DNA of 64,000 nucleotides from Massilimicrobiota sp. An134 (lineage in GTDB: Bacteria > Bacillota_I > Bacilli_A > Erysipelotrichales > Coprobacillaceae), in assembly GCF_002160815.1 (NCBI RefSeq), contig NZ_NFLH01000002.1:62001-126000 (forward strand). The letters are read 5' to 3'. Shown here one piece after another: positions 25,855-32,323 of this stretch. The notes below the pieces were generated by a model. That model had not been told where the DNA came from, ran no database searches, and worked only from the letters and a program-made list of their open reading frames with translations. Each line of letters starts with the position of its first letter. The stretch's first letter is position 1. Made by a program: the position numbers and the translations under genes.

Positions 25855-26158
25855 AAATCATGATGATGCAGTAGAATTTCAACCATTTGATTCTTTACGT
25901 GGATTTAGAGAATATCTTCATGAAAAGGAAAGACAACCTGTTTATAAAAAAGAATTAATGGAAGATGAATGTGAAAGATTGAATCGTTTATTTCAACAAC
26001 TTCAAAAAGGTATGTTTGTGAAAATTGTTTATTATACACACCAGCAATATCAGTCATTACAAGGAATGATTACAAAAATAGATGCAGAATATCATAAAGT
26101 CTTATTTATTGATGATCAAAGAATTGAATTTTATGATATTAGAGATATTTCTTTTTAA
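25844..26158 (+). CDS. YolD-like protein
   Basis: 104-residue protein with the YolD pattern: an N-terminal charged region with DSLRGFREYLHEKE, then a beta-rich part (VKIVYYTHQQYQSLQGMITKIDAE...KVLFIDDQRIEFYDIRDI). Members are encoded next to UmuC/UvrX-type polymerases, as here, where it overlaps the polymerase stop by 11 bases after an AGGAGG site. Its biochemical role in translesion synthesis is unknown. Confidence 0.85.
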   Translation: MQNKNHDDAVEFQPFDSLRGFREYLHEKERQPVYKKELMEDECERLNRLFQQLQKGMFVKIVYYTHQQYQSLQGMITKIDAEYHKVLFIDDQRIEFYDIRDISF

Positions 26159-26190
26159 TTTATTGTATAATGATATTAGGGTGATAAAAT

Positions 26191-26895
26191 ATGAAAATAA
26201 TAACATTAAATTTGAATATGTTTCGATATCTGATAGATGGAAGTCTCAATGAGTTTTTAAAAGAGTATCAGGCAGATGTTGTGATTTTACAGGAAGTAAG
26301 ATCGTCTTTTGCTGATGAGGTTACATGTTATACACATAAGATATCACCTAATTTATATCAGGAAATTGAAAATATTAAAAAAACAATTTATTTAACAGTT
26401 GCTCTTTGTAAGGACGATACATGGCAAAAAGTAAATATAGATCATTTTCATTATAATAATCGTTTTGTGAAAATAAAAAATGATGATTGGTCTATATTCG
26501 GTCTGCATTTGCCTTTACAAGATGATATAGATTCTTTATTGTCAATCATTCAAGAAAGTGACTGCGATATTATATGTGGTGATTTTAATGCACATAGAAA
26601 ATATTCACAGATTAAAAATTGGAAAGTGATAGACAATTTAATAAATGACAAAGAATATTCTGATTTATGGGAAAAAGGTTTAAAAGAAGAAAAAGCTTAC
26701 TATATTGATTATAAAGGTGAAAAGAAAAAGGCACATCAAGGTGACTTCTATAGAACATTTGTAGGCAATACACATATAGATTATGTATTAGCAAAAGCAG
26801 ATATTCATTTGATAGATATCATTATTGATATGAGAACATTAGCTTTTACAGATCATTGTGCTATGATTGTCAATTGTAAGAAAGATAAATCTTGA
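26191..26895 (+). CDS. Endonuclease/exonuclease/phosphatase-fold protein
   Basis: 234-residue protein of the EEP superfamily. MKIITLNLNMF, LQEVRSS (metal-binding Glu), CGDFNAH (catalytic Asp-Asn) and TDHCAMIVN (catalytic His) are all at expected spacing. Substrate could be DNA, RNA or a phosphoester. It starts 33 bases after the YolD stop with weak GGGTG and its own TATAAT-like upstream sequence, so it may be read with the polymerase pair. It is the last well-formed gene before a decayed AT-rich zone. Confidence 0.82.
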   Translation: MKIITLNLNMFRYLIDGSLNEFLKEYQADVVILQEVRSSFADEVTCYTHKISPNLYQEIENIKKTIYLTVALCKDDTWQKVNIDHFHYNNRFVKIKNDDWSIFGLHLPLQDDIDSLLSIIQESDCDIICGDFNAHRKYSQIKNWKVIDNLINDKEYSDLWEKGLKEEKAYYIDYKGEKKKAHQGDFYRTFVGNTHIDYVLAKADIHLIDIIIDMRTLAFTDHCAMIVNCKKDKS

Positions 26896-27258
26896 AATAA
26901 ATAAGAATATGAGAGGATTGATGTGTGAATAGTATTTTTATGTCATAGTTATATGAAATATGTTTTATAATAAATGAAAATAAAGTTATAAATATTTCTG
27001 GATATGAAAGCACAATAAAAGTATATCTCTATTTATATAGATAGTCTAAGAAGTCACGGGGTTTTCCAAAACGAATAAGTTTTACGGGAAATCTCTTTTT
27101 CTATTTTCACAATCTATGTTCCAAAATCACGGGAAATTCAATAGCTTGTTGATCATATAGCTCATATAAAAAAGTTTAAAGATTGTTCAAACATTTCTTT
27201 GTTTTCTTCTATTTAATGTTATATGATTTAGTTATAAAGGTAATAAGTATATATATTA

Positions 27259-27462
27259 ATGATTACTTTAAATCCATTTATTTGGCAGCTATTATTAATA
27301 GCTACGCTTATTATAGACTGTGTATAATATCTCATAAGATCATAAAGTTTGATCTTAATAATTTTATATATTTTATTAGAAATTATATTGCTTATTCTAA
27401 TTTTTGTTATAATAAAAATACTTTACACTAGAAAAGAAAATAGATTTTTTCTAGTATCATAA
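27259..27462 (+). pseudogene. Possible decayed small membrane protein (two in-frame TAA)
   Basis: 68 codons in one frame from ATG to TAA, hydrophobic throughout apart from the charged end YTRKENRF, with premature TAA codons after residue 22 and six codons later. No ribosome site is visible. A chance hydrophobic AT-rich reading frame is the alternative. Confidence 0.3.
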
Positions 27463-27718
27463 ATGCACTATTGTCATTGTGGGTTCTTTTGTTGGTTATA
27501 GAGTCTTTTGTATGTAATCAAACAGGTTGTCTTGAAAATTGGATAATTTTACATTGATTGCTATATATACTTGTACACAATTGGAGGCTATCATATTATT
27601 TGTTATCTATTGGTTTGTAATATGTGTCAAAAGGAAATAAATTGTTAACGTATATTTTAGAACTTATTGAATACCTTTGATCCTTTTGAAGACAAAAATT
27701 TCTCATAAATTATATAAA

Positions 27719-27766
27719 AAATAGTAACAATAGCTCATTGTTGAGTATATGTTACTATTTTTATTT
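27719..27766 (+). terminator. Hairpin terminator in the decayed region
   Basis: AAATAGTAACA (27719-27729) and TGTTACTATTT (27750-27760) form an 11-bp stem around a 20-base loop with a small inner CAAT/ATTG stem. A T-rich tail follows. There is no obvious intact gene before it. Confidence 0.7.
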
Positions 27767-27803
27767 CTTATAAGTAATATAGAATTGATATCATTTGAGA
27801 GTC

Positions 27804-27831
27804 TTGTGATTTCCTGGATATCTGCTATAAT
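27804..27831 (+). promoter_or_regulatory. Promoter of the 58-residue membrane peptide gene
   Basis: TTGTGA (27804-27809), 16-bp spacer, TATAAT (27826-27831) with an extended TGC before it. It ends 20 bases before the earliest start codon of the small gene. Confidence 0.65.
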
Positions 27832-27865
27832 AATACCATGTCTGCAATGAATGAGAGGGGATATA

Positions 27866-28042
27866 TTGAAAATTCAAGAAGTATTATTATTTATATTCTA
27901 TTTAGTGTTAATTTTTTATGTTATTGCTCTTGGTTTGAATTATATAGTGCCAAAAGATGTTATTACGCTTTTACAAATGAATATGGCATTGACAATTACT
28001 TCATTTTTAGGTCTTGTTTTTATTCTTTTTACAAAGAAATAA
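27866..28042 (+). CDS. Small two-helix membrane protein
   Basis: 58 residues if started at TTG 27866, which follows GAGAGGGG at proper spacing; 63 residues if started at ATG 27851, which overlaps that site. It has two hydrophobic segments (LFIFYLVLIFYVIALGL and ALTITSFLGLVFILF) joined by a short charged turn (VPKDVI) and a basic C-terminus FTKK. A good promoter lies directly upstream. The stop codon falls inside a segment that is duplicated 3.8 kb away with tRNA-Gly. Function unknown. Confidence 0.55.
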   Translation: MKIQEVLLFIFYLVLIFYVIALGLNYIVPKDVITLLQMNMALTITSFLGLVFILFTKK

Positions 28043-28060
28043 GGATTTTAAATTTACATA

Positions 28061-28134
28061 TGGTGCAAGTGATGAGAATTGAACTCATTCAATCAGTTTG
28101 AAAGTTTGAGGTTTTATCATTGAACTACAGCTGC
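28061..28134 (-). pseudogene. Degenerate tRNA-Gly copy (tRNA pseudogene)
   Basis: Aligns without gaps over 74 bases to the intact tRNA-Gly at 31883-31956 and ends in an encoded CCA. The T-arm is fully paired, with two changed pairs still complementary. The acceptor keeps six of seven pairs, counting one G-T. The anticodon stem has lost two pairs, the D-loop GG is GA, and the anticodon reads TTC instead of TCC. The 18-20 bases flanking its 3' side also match those of the intact gene (AAATAAGGA...TTTACATATGG), so a larger segment was duplicated. A working tRNA is unlikely. Confidence 0.8.
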
Positions 28135-28206
28135 ATACTCTATAGCTATTGATAAAAGTATATCAATGTATAAAGGTTAATAAAAATACTGTGTTTAAGC
28201 CGTTTT

Positions 28207-28250
28207 AAAAGTATATCTCGGTATCATTTTTTATACTGAGGTATACTTTT
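28207..28250. terminator. Strong bidirectional hairpin terminator
   Basis: An 18-bp inverted repeat (AAAAGTATATCTCGGTAT at 28207-28224 against 28233-28250) with two G-T pairs and an 8-base loop, and T-rich or A-rich tails on either side. It separates the forward small membrane gene from the reverse genes to the right. Confidence 0.85.
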
Positions 28251-28637
28251 TATATTTTTGGTGTTATTTTGGTGGGAATATCATTTATGCCCATTAAACT
28301 ATGATAGAGTTATTATCATACATTTTTAATAAACTTATATACAGGATTTGTAACTCTAGTATTATAGTTATGTCCTTGTACTATAACAGTTATTATCAAA
28401 CCATTACCATTCTTGCTTTATATCACAGGAAATATACCAGCATGTACTTCTATTGACGGGTTTAACTTTATAGGTAATCCATTTTACAAATGTTTCCTTC
28501 TTTGTATCTGCATTATAATCGTAAGCGTAAAATGAAAAAGCCATATTATTGATCAACAACATTGATTATAATTGTGGCTATAATAAATATCCCACTCGTA
28601 TTATGTTTTTGAAATCCAATTTTAATATTGACTTTTA
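28251..28637. other. Intergenic stretch with a protein fragment
   Basis: 387 bases without an intact gene. On the minus strand, 28404-28562 reads a coding-like fragment of about 52 residues (start MLLINNMAFSFYAYDYNADT, end CDIKQEW) between stops, with Tyr/Lys-rich composition like an extracellular protein. No ribosome site. It looks like a further remnant of the reverse-strand cluster. Confidence 0.35.
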
Positions 28638-29117
28638 TCATCTATATACTGGAAGCTGAAATAACGCAGTGTCATTTGTATATTGTGTATGGAATTTTAA
28701 AAAAAGTTCCTTTGTATTTTTATGAATAGAATATGCTAATTGAGCTGAATATGTTTGATTTTTCTTTATTATTCTAGGCTTATTATGAATCAATGAACAA
28801 TCAATATATTCAATTTGTTGATTTGAATCATCAACCACATCGAAATTCTTTTGATTAATTATAAAATTATCTTCAATATTATTGTTTTTATAAGTGAAAT
28901 CTATAATAACGATTTCGCAATCAGAATATGTCTGTACTTTTGATATATTATTGATAGTAAAAGTATAAAGCTGTTTATCATTTACTTGGACTCCATACTC
29001 GGTTCCAATTGAAAGTGTTTCATTAATTTCTTTATTTTTTTTCATAAAGCTAACAAAAATAATCACTATAGTGAATACCACCAATAGAATTATTGGTATC
29101 ATTTTCTTTATTTTCAC
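28638..29117 (-). CDS. Membrane-anchored extracellular protein, DUF4352-like
   Basis: 159 residues: basic N-terminus, one hydrophobic anchor (MIPIILLVVFTIVIIFVSF), then about 135 extracellular residues of alternating beta-strand pattern with segments (VQVNDKQLYTFTINNISK, IVIIDFTYKNNN, DSNQQIEYID) reminiscent of the DUF4352/immunoglobulin-like secreted domain. The start is GTG at 29117, seven bases after GAGGAGG. It is encoded downstream of another anchored protein and a broken metalloprotease on the same strand. Function unknown; the domain assignment is tentative. Confidence 0.6.
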   Translation of the reverse strand: MKIKKMIPIILLVVFTIVIIFVSFMKKNKEINETLSIGTEYGVQVNDKQLYTFTINNISKVQTYSDCEIVIIDFTYKNNNIEDNFIINQKNFDVVDDSNQQIEYIDCSLIHNKPRIIKKNQTYSAQLAYSIHKNTKELFLKFHTQYTNDTALFQLPVYR

Positions 29118-29236
29118 ACTTTTACCTCCTCAAAGTATTCTTATATATTATTCAATAAAAATAATTATGATTTTACGCTAATGAATCTATACTTTAATAA
29201 TAATTTAAAAATAACGATTTTGTACAAAAGAGTCTA

Positions 29237-29761
29237 TTATTTTAGAGCTTTTTTCACCTCTTGTTTATATTCTTCTATTGACTGACTTGCATTAGTCACT
29301 TCTTCTTTCACAATTTCATATGCTCCCAAATTTCCACCACAAATCATTTTTACTTGAGAAGCGATAGGTCCTTCATAATCATAGAGATAGAGTATATATT
29401 GTTGATTTTTCTCAAGAGGTGTAAACATTTCTTGTTCTCTTAAAATTGTAATGCTATCTTTTAATTCGGATTGAGAGTATAATATATCATTAATATGAAA
29501 TGTTATTTTAACAAATGGAATGCCTCCATATTCAAAAGATGGACTGATATCAGTTACTGTACCTTCAAGAATATAAGGTGCTTTAATAAGATCATCTTCG
29601 TCTAAATAATCTCCTACTATTTTTGCAGTAGAATTATCAGGGATATGTTTTACAACAGTTACTTGCTTATTATGGGAATAAAATATAAATATTATAAAAA
29701 CAAATATAATAGCTGTAAGACAAACGATTAAAACTTTCCATTTTTTTAGTACTGTTTTCAT
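29237..29761 (-). CDS. Membrane-anchored extracellular protein of unknown function
   Basis: 174 residues with a basic start (MKTVLKKWK), one hydrophobic anchor (VLIVCLTAIIFVFIIFIFY) and an extracellular part. Strands such as APYILEGTVTDISPSFEYGG and TFHINDILYSQ and the motif QQYILYLYDYEG suggest a small OB- or beta-sandwich fold. ATG 29761 follows a perfect AGGAGG; the in-frame ATG 29779 overlaps the upstream stop. Its ribosome site lies inside the end of the metalloprotease reading frame, so the two were one operon. I do not recognise the family. Confidence 0.6.
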   Translation of the reverse strand: MKTVLKKWKVLIVCLTAIIFVFIIFIFYSHNKQVTVVKHIPDNSTAKIVGDYLDEDDLIKAPYILEGTVTDISPSFEYGGIPFVKITFHINDILYSQSELKDSITILREQEMFTPLEKNQQYILYLYDYEGPIASQVKMICGGNLGAYEIVKEEVTNASQSIEEYKQEVKKALK

Positions 29762-29772
29762 ACAATCTCCTC

Positions 29773-30322
29773 CTACCATATTTTATGATAACCAGTAATG
29801 TCTCCAGCATATAGACTAGCTGAACCTTTTAAACCAGTTGAACGCATCAATTCACTTTGCCAATTTACATGTCCTAACCCTAATGTATGTCCTAATTCAT
29901 GAGCAACTACTTCTGATCTCTGTGTATCATTTTTAACTGCTGAATCGTTTAAATATATTGTGTATTTTGTAGTGTTTCTGGCCCATGAAGCAGTATCATA
30001 AGCTTTACTTTCTATTTTATAAGTAGAAGTCTCTAAACTGATGCTTGCACCTTCGTCATTCCATTGTTTCATACCATTTTTAATAGAAGTAGTCCAATTT
30101 GTACTTCCATTTTTAGTATATTGAAGTTTAAAGTTTTTCTTTCCATATTTGACAGAAGAGCTTATTACATAATGGGCTGCATGTTTTTGATATTTTAGGT
30201 GTTAAGGCATTAACGATATGATTTGATGAAATGAAAGTTAAAAATGTAATTATAAATGTAAATATAAAGATTTTGCTATATTTTATTATATTCGATAATA
30301 TATATTGTAACTTCTTGTAAAT
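29773..30322 (-). pseudogene. Frameshifted matrixin-like secreted metalloprotease
   Basis: The 3' frame encodes a zinc metalloprotease domain with HELGHTLGLGH, a complete HExxHxxGxxH zinc site, followed by a Met-turn candidate (SELMRSTG). Upstream, the same frame stays open to a stop at 30202-30204 (HAAHYVISSSVKYG...). A different frame to its right reads a clear signal peptide (KIFIFTFIITFLTFISS) ending near VNALTPKISK. The two halves join only with a one- or two-base shift near the A5 run at about 30187. The signal-peptide frame has no ATG, GTG or TTG start after its preceding stop. So the gene is broken at least twice. A 99-residue product from the internal ATG at 30072 would lack secretion. 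Confidence 0.7.
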
Positions 30323-30783
30323 TTATTTTATAATATTGACTACACTCTAAAATTTATGATTATTCATAAAATACAAAACAGAGATTATAATATGGGTAAT
30401 TATAAAATATTGTGTTATATATTTAACTCATTTACTTTTATGGTCATACATTTATACATTGGAATCACCTTCTTTTATAACTAACTAATAAAAGTCAATT
30501 CTAAATAGACTAACTGTCATAATAATACAAAATAATATATATTAAATATTATACATATATCTAAACCATTAAAATATTATAGTGATAACAATTAAATGTA
30601 TGACTTTCTATATTTAGTTTATCATATATACTTTTAATTTAAAAGTTCTTTTAATATAATGATTATATTTTTTGATAAGTTCTTTTTTTTTACAAATTTA
30701 TGCTATACTTATTACAGTAAATGTTTCATAAAAAATCTTAATAATGCCTTAAGATTTTATAAGAACAAAGGAGAATTATTTTT
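30323..30783. other. AT-rich intergenic region with leader hairpin
   Basis: About 460 bases separating the reverse cluster from a forward membrane gene. A minus-strand AAGGTGATTCC-ATG at 30456-30470 opens only 14 codons. Forward, TATACT preceded by TGC (near 30702) is a possible -10. A 10-bp stem AAAATCTTAA/TTAAGATTTT (30732-30758) precedes the ribosome site AAAGGAG of the next gene. I see no other genes. Confidence 0.5.
30732..30758 (+). promoter_or_regulatory. Leader stem-loop before the membrane gene
   Basis: Perfect 10-bp stem with a 7-base loop, ending 10 bases before AAAGGAG. There is no U run after it, so a translational or stability role is more likely than termination. Confidence 0.4.
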
Positions 30784-31467
30784 ATGAAAGCATCTGAAAA
30801 ATTATCATTAATATCACAGGTACAGGATGATGTAGATTATCTCTTGAATAAAAAAAAATCATGTCATTATATCCAAAAAGTCTTTGCTTTTTGGATAATG
30901 GGATTATCTCTATATTCAGTATTTTGTTTTATCATTGATAATATCAATATATATTATCAGCTCTACAATTTTTCTTTTTATTATCCAATAAAGAACTCAT
31001 GTCAAATTGGTTTCAATTGTATTCTTTTAATTCTATTATGGAAATCAATCAACAAAGTAATTTCATTACAGGAAAGGAAATTTTTAAAAACTTGGTTCAT
31101 ATTTCCTTTGCTTATTTCTTCAGAACAAATTATGAGCTGCATAATGACTTATATAAATGCTGATTTCCTTTTTACCTTTTACTTGACTTTTCCAATGTCT
31201 ATGATTATCAACATTATCATGTTATTTTACATACATTACTATATAAGACAGAGATATATTCTTTGGATCATAGGAATAAATATTGTATATTTAATATTTA
31301 GCTTTTTATACTCAATATATTTCCCTACATTGACGAATATTTCTTTGTTTACACAGACATTGTTTTCATTAATAGACATTATCAAAACATATCTAATAGC
31401 TTGCATTCTATCGAATTTATTTGTTGTGCTATATATGGGAGGTGAGAACAATGAACAACATATCTGA
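30784..31467 (+). CDS. Polytopic membrane protein of unknown function
   Basis: 227 residues with about six hydrophobic helices after a charged amphipathic N-terminus (MKASEKLSLISQVQDDVDYLLNKKK split at about residue 25). Aromatic- and Ile-rich helices; no family recognised. Strong AAAGGAG site. Its last 17 bases overlap the downstream winged-helix gene, whose ribosome site GGGAGGTGAG lies inside this gene, so the two are translationally linked. The pairing suggests a regulator controlling its membrane partner. Composition is as AT-rich as the surrounding island. Confidence 0.65.
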   Translation: MKASEKLSLISQVQDDVDYLLNKKKSCHYIQKVFAFWIMGLSLYSVFCFIIDNINIYYQLYNFSFYYPIKNSCQIGFNCILLILLWKSINKVISLQERKFLKTWFIFPLLISSEQIMSCIMTYINADFLFTFYLTFPMSMIINIIMLFYIHYYIRQRYILWIIGINIVYLIFSFLYSIYFPTLTNISLFTQTLFSLIDIIKTYLIACILSNLFVVLYMGGENNEQHI

Positions 31468-31807
31468 ACAATCTAAAGCATTTGAGTCAAATATACGTTT
31501 ACAGATTATTGCTAGTTTGTATAAAAGTGATCTTTCATATAGACAATTAAAAGAGATATGTAATTGTAGTGATGGCAATATGGCAACACATCTTAATAAG
31601 CTCATTCAAAGTCAGTTCATTTTAAAACACAAAAGAATTTACAATGATAAACCATTAACAACATATCATTTGACAGACTATGGAAGAAACGAATACATAA
31701 AATACGTTAAAATACTAAAAACAGTGATAGAAAAGGAAAGAATCGAAAATGAAAAAGAAAATATTATTGATAATCAACCTGTTACTAATGATTTTTCCGT
31801 TGAATAA
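31451..31807 (+). CDS. Winged-helix transcriptional regulator (HTH_34-like)
   Basis: 118-residue DNA-binding protein. The winged helix covers about residues 12-85 (IRLQIIASLYKSDLSYRQLKEI, then CSDGNMATHLNKLIQSQFI as recognition helix, wing KRIYNDKPLTTYHLTDYG). This is the ArsR/MarR-like HTH_34 class that often pairs with a membrane protein gene. The C-terminal 30 residues are charged and helical. ATG 31451 follows GGGAGGTGAG. It is transcribed with and overlaps the membrane gene. Ligand unknown. Confidence 0.78.
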   Translation: MNNISEQSKAFESNIRLQIIASLYKSDLSYRQLKEICNCSDGNMATHLNKLIQSQFILKHKRIYNDKPLTTYHLTDYGRNEYIKYVKILKTVIEKERIENEKENIIDNQPVTNDFSVE

Positions 31808-31839
31808 TGTAAGAGCTTATGATGATGAATAAAAAGAAT

Positions 31840-31871
31840 ATAAAAAAACTCCTTATGAAAATAAGGAGTTT
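31840..31871 (-). terminator. Terminator of the tRNA-His/tRNA-Gly transcript
   Basis: An 11-bp stem AAACTCCTTAT/ATAAGGAGTTT with a GAAA/TTTC loop (31846-31871). Read on the minus strand it is followed by seven T, so it serves the two tRNA genes to its right. A weakened copy of its 3' part accompanies the pseudo-tRNA at 28040-28060. Confidence 0.85.
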
Positions 31872-31882
31872 AACTTTACATA

Positions 31883-31956
31883 TGGAGCGGGTGATGGGAA
31901 TCGAACCCACGTAGTCAGCTTGGAAGGCTGAAGTTCTACCATTGAACTACACCCGC
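31883..31956 (-). tRNA. tRNA-Gly (TCC), second copy
   Basis: Identical over all 74 bases, including CCA, to the plus-strand gene at 14268-14341. Intact cloverleaf, anticodon loop CTTCCAA. Confidence 0.97.
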
Positions 31957-31982
31957 ATTACCTAATTCGGCTAATTTTTAAT

Positions 31983-32060
31983 TGGGGCGGTCGATGGGAA
32001 TCGAACCCACGAAATGCCGGAGCCACAATCCGGTGCGTTAACCACTTCGCCACGACCGCC
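31983..32060 (-). tRNA. tRNA-His (GTG)
   Basis: Minus-strand cloverleaf with acceptor GCGGTCG/CGACCGC, the extra 5' G (G-1, base 32060) opposite discriminator C, anticodon loop TTGTGGC (anticodon GTG) and encoded CCA. G-1:C73 is the identity element for HisRS. Confidence 0.96.
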
Positions 32061-32323
32061 AGATCTTGTATACCTCAATCAGGCAAATACAAGTATATAA
32101 GATTTTAAAGCATTTGTAAAGTTATTTTTTTATTTTTTCAAAATTATTTTATTTGAGTATGAAAATAAGAAGTGTTATAAGTGAGAATCTCGTTAAAAAT
32201 TTGATAGTTATATAAGAAATGAGAGTTTGTTAAATAGTTTGAAATATGTAATCGTGATATATAAATGATGTCTTCTTTATATAGGGATCATATCTCAATG
32301 AAGAATTCATACTTTCTTTTGCT

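Larger units (their letters stand above)
26896..27803. other. AT-rich decayed region with gene fragments
   Basis: About 0.9 kb without an intact recognisable gene. On the minus strand, 27029-27097 reads a 23-codon coding-like fragment ending RFGKPRDFLDYLYK between stops. On the plus strand, 27259-27462 keeps one frame of a membrane-protein-like sequence (MITLNPFIWQLLLIATLII ... ILLILIFVIIKILYTRKE) interrupted by two TAA codons. A hairpin terminator lies at 27719-27766. The two TCACGGG-containing segments (27054 and 27132) may be remnants of repeats. I cannot name the parents. Confidence 0.4.

Noticed and set aside
27183-27431. 82-codon hydrophobic plus-strand frame
   Set aside because: TTG start without ribosome site. 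Composition is what AT-rich non-coding DNA gives, and another frame over the same bases looks more like a decayed gene.
30415-30470. Minus-strand 14-codon frame after AAGGTGATTCC
   Set aside because: Good ribosome site but only 14 codons and no recognisable peptide. It could be a remnant start of the broken protease gene, but cannot be supported.
30391-30483. 30-codon hydrophobic frame starting ATGGGTAAT
   Set aside because: TATAAT abuts the ATG directly, leaving no leader or ribosome site, so it cannot be a normal start.
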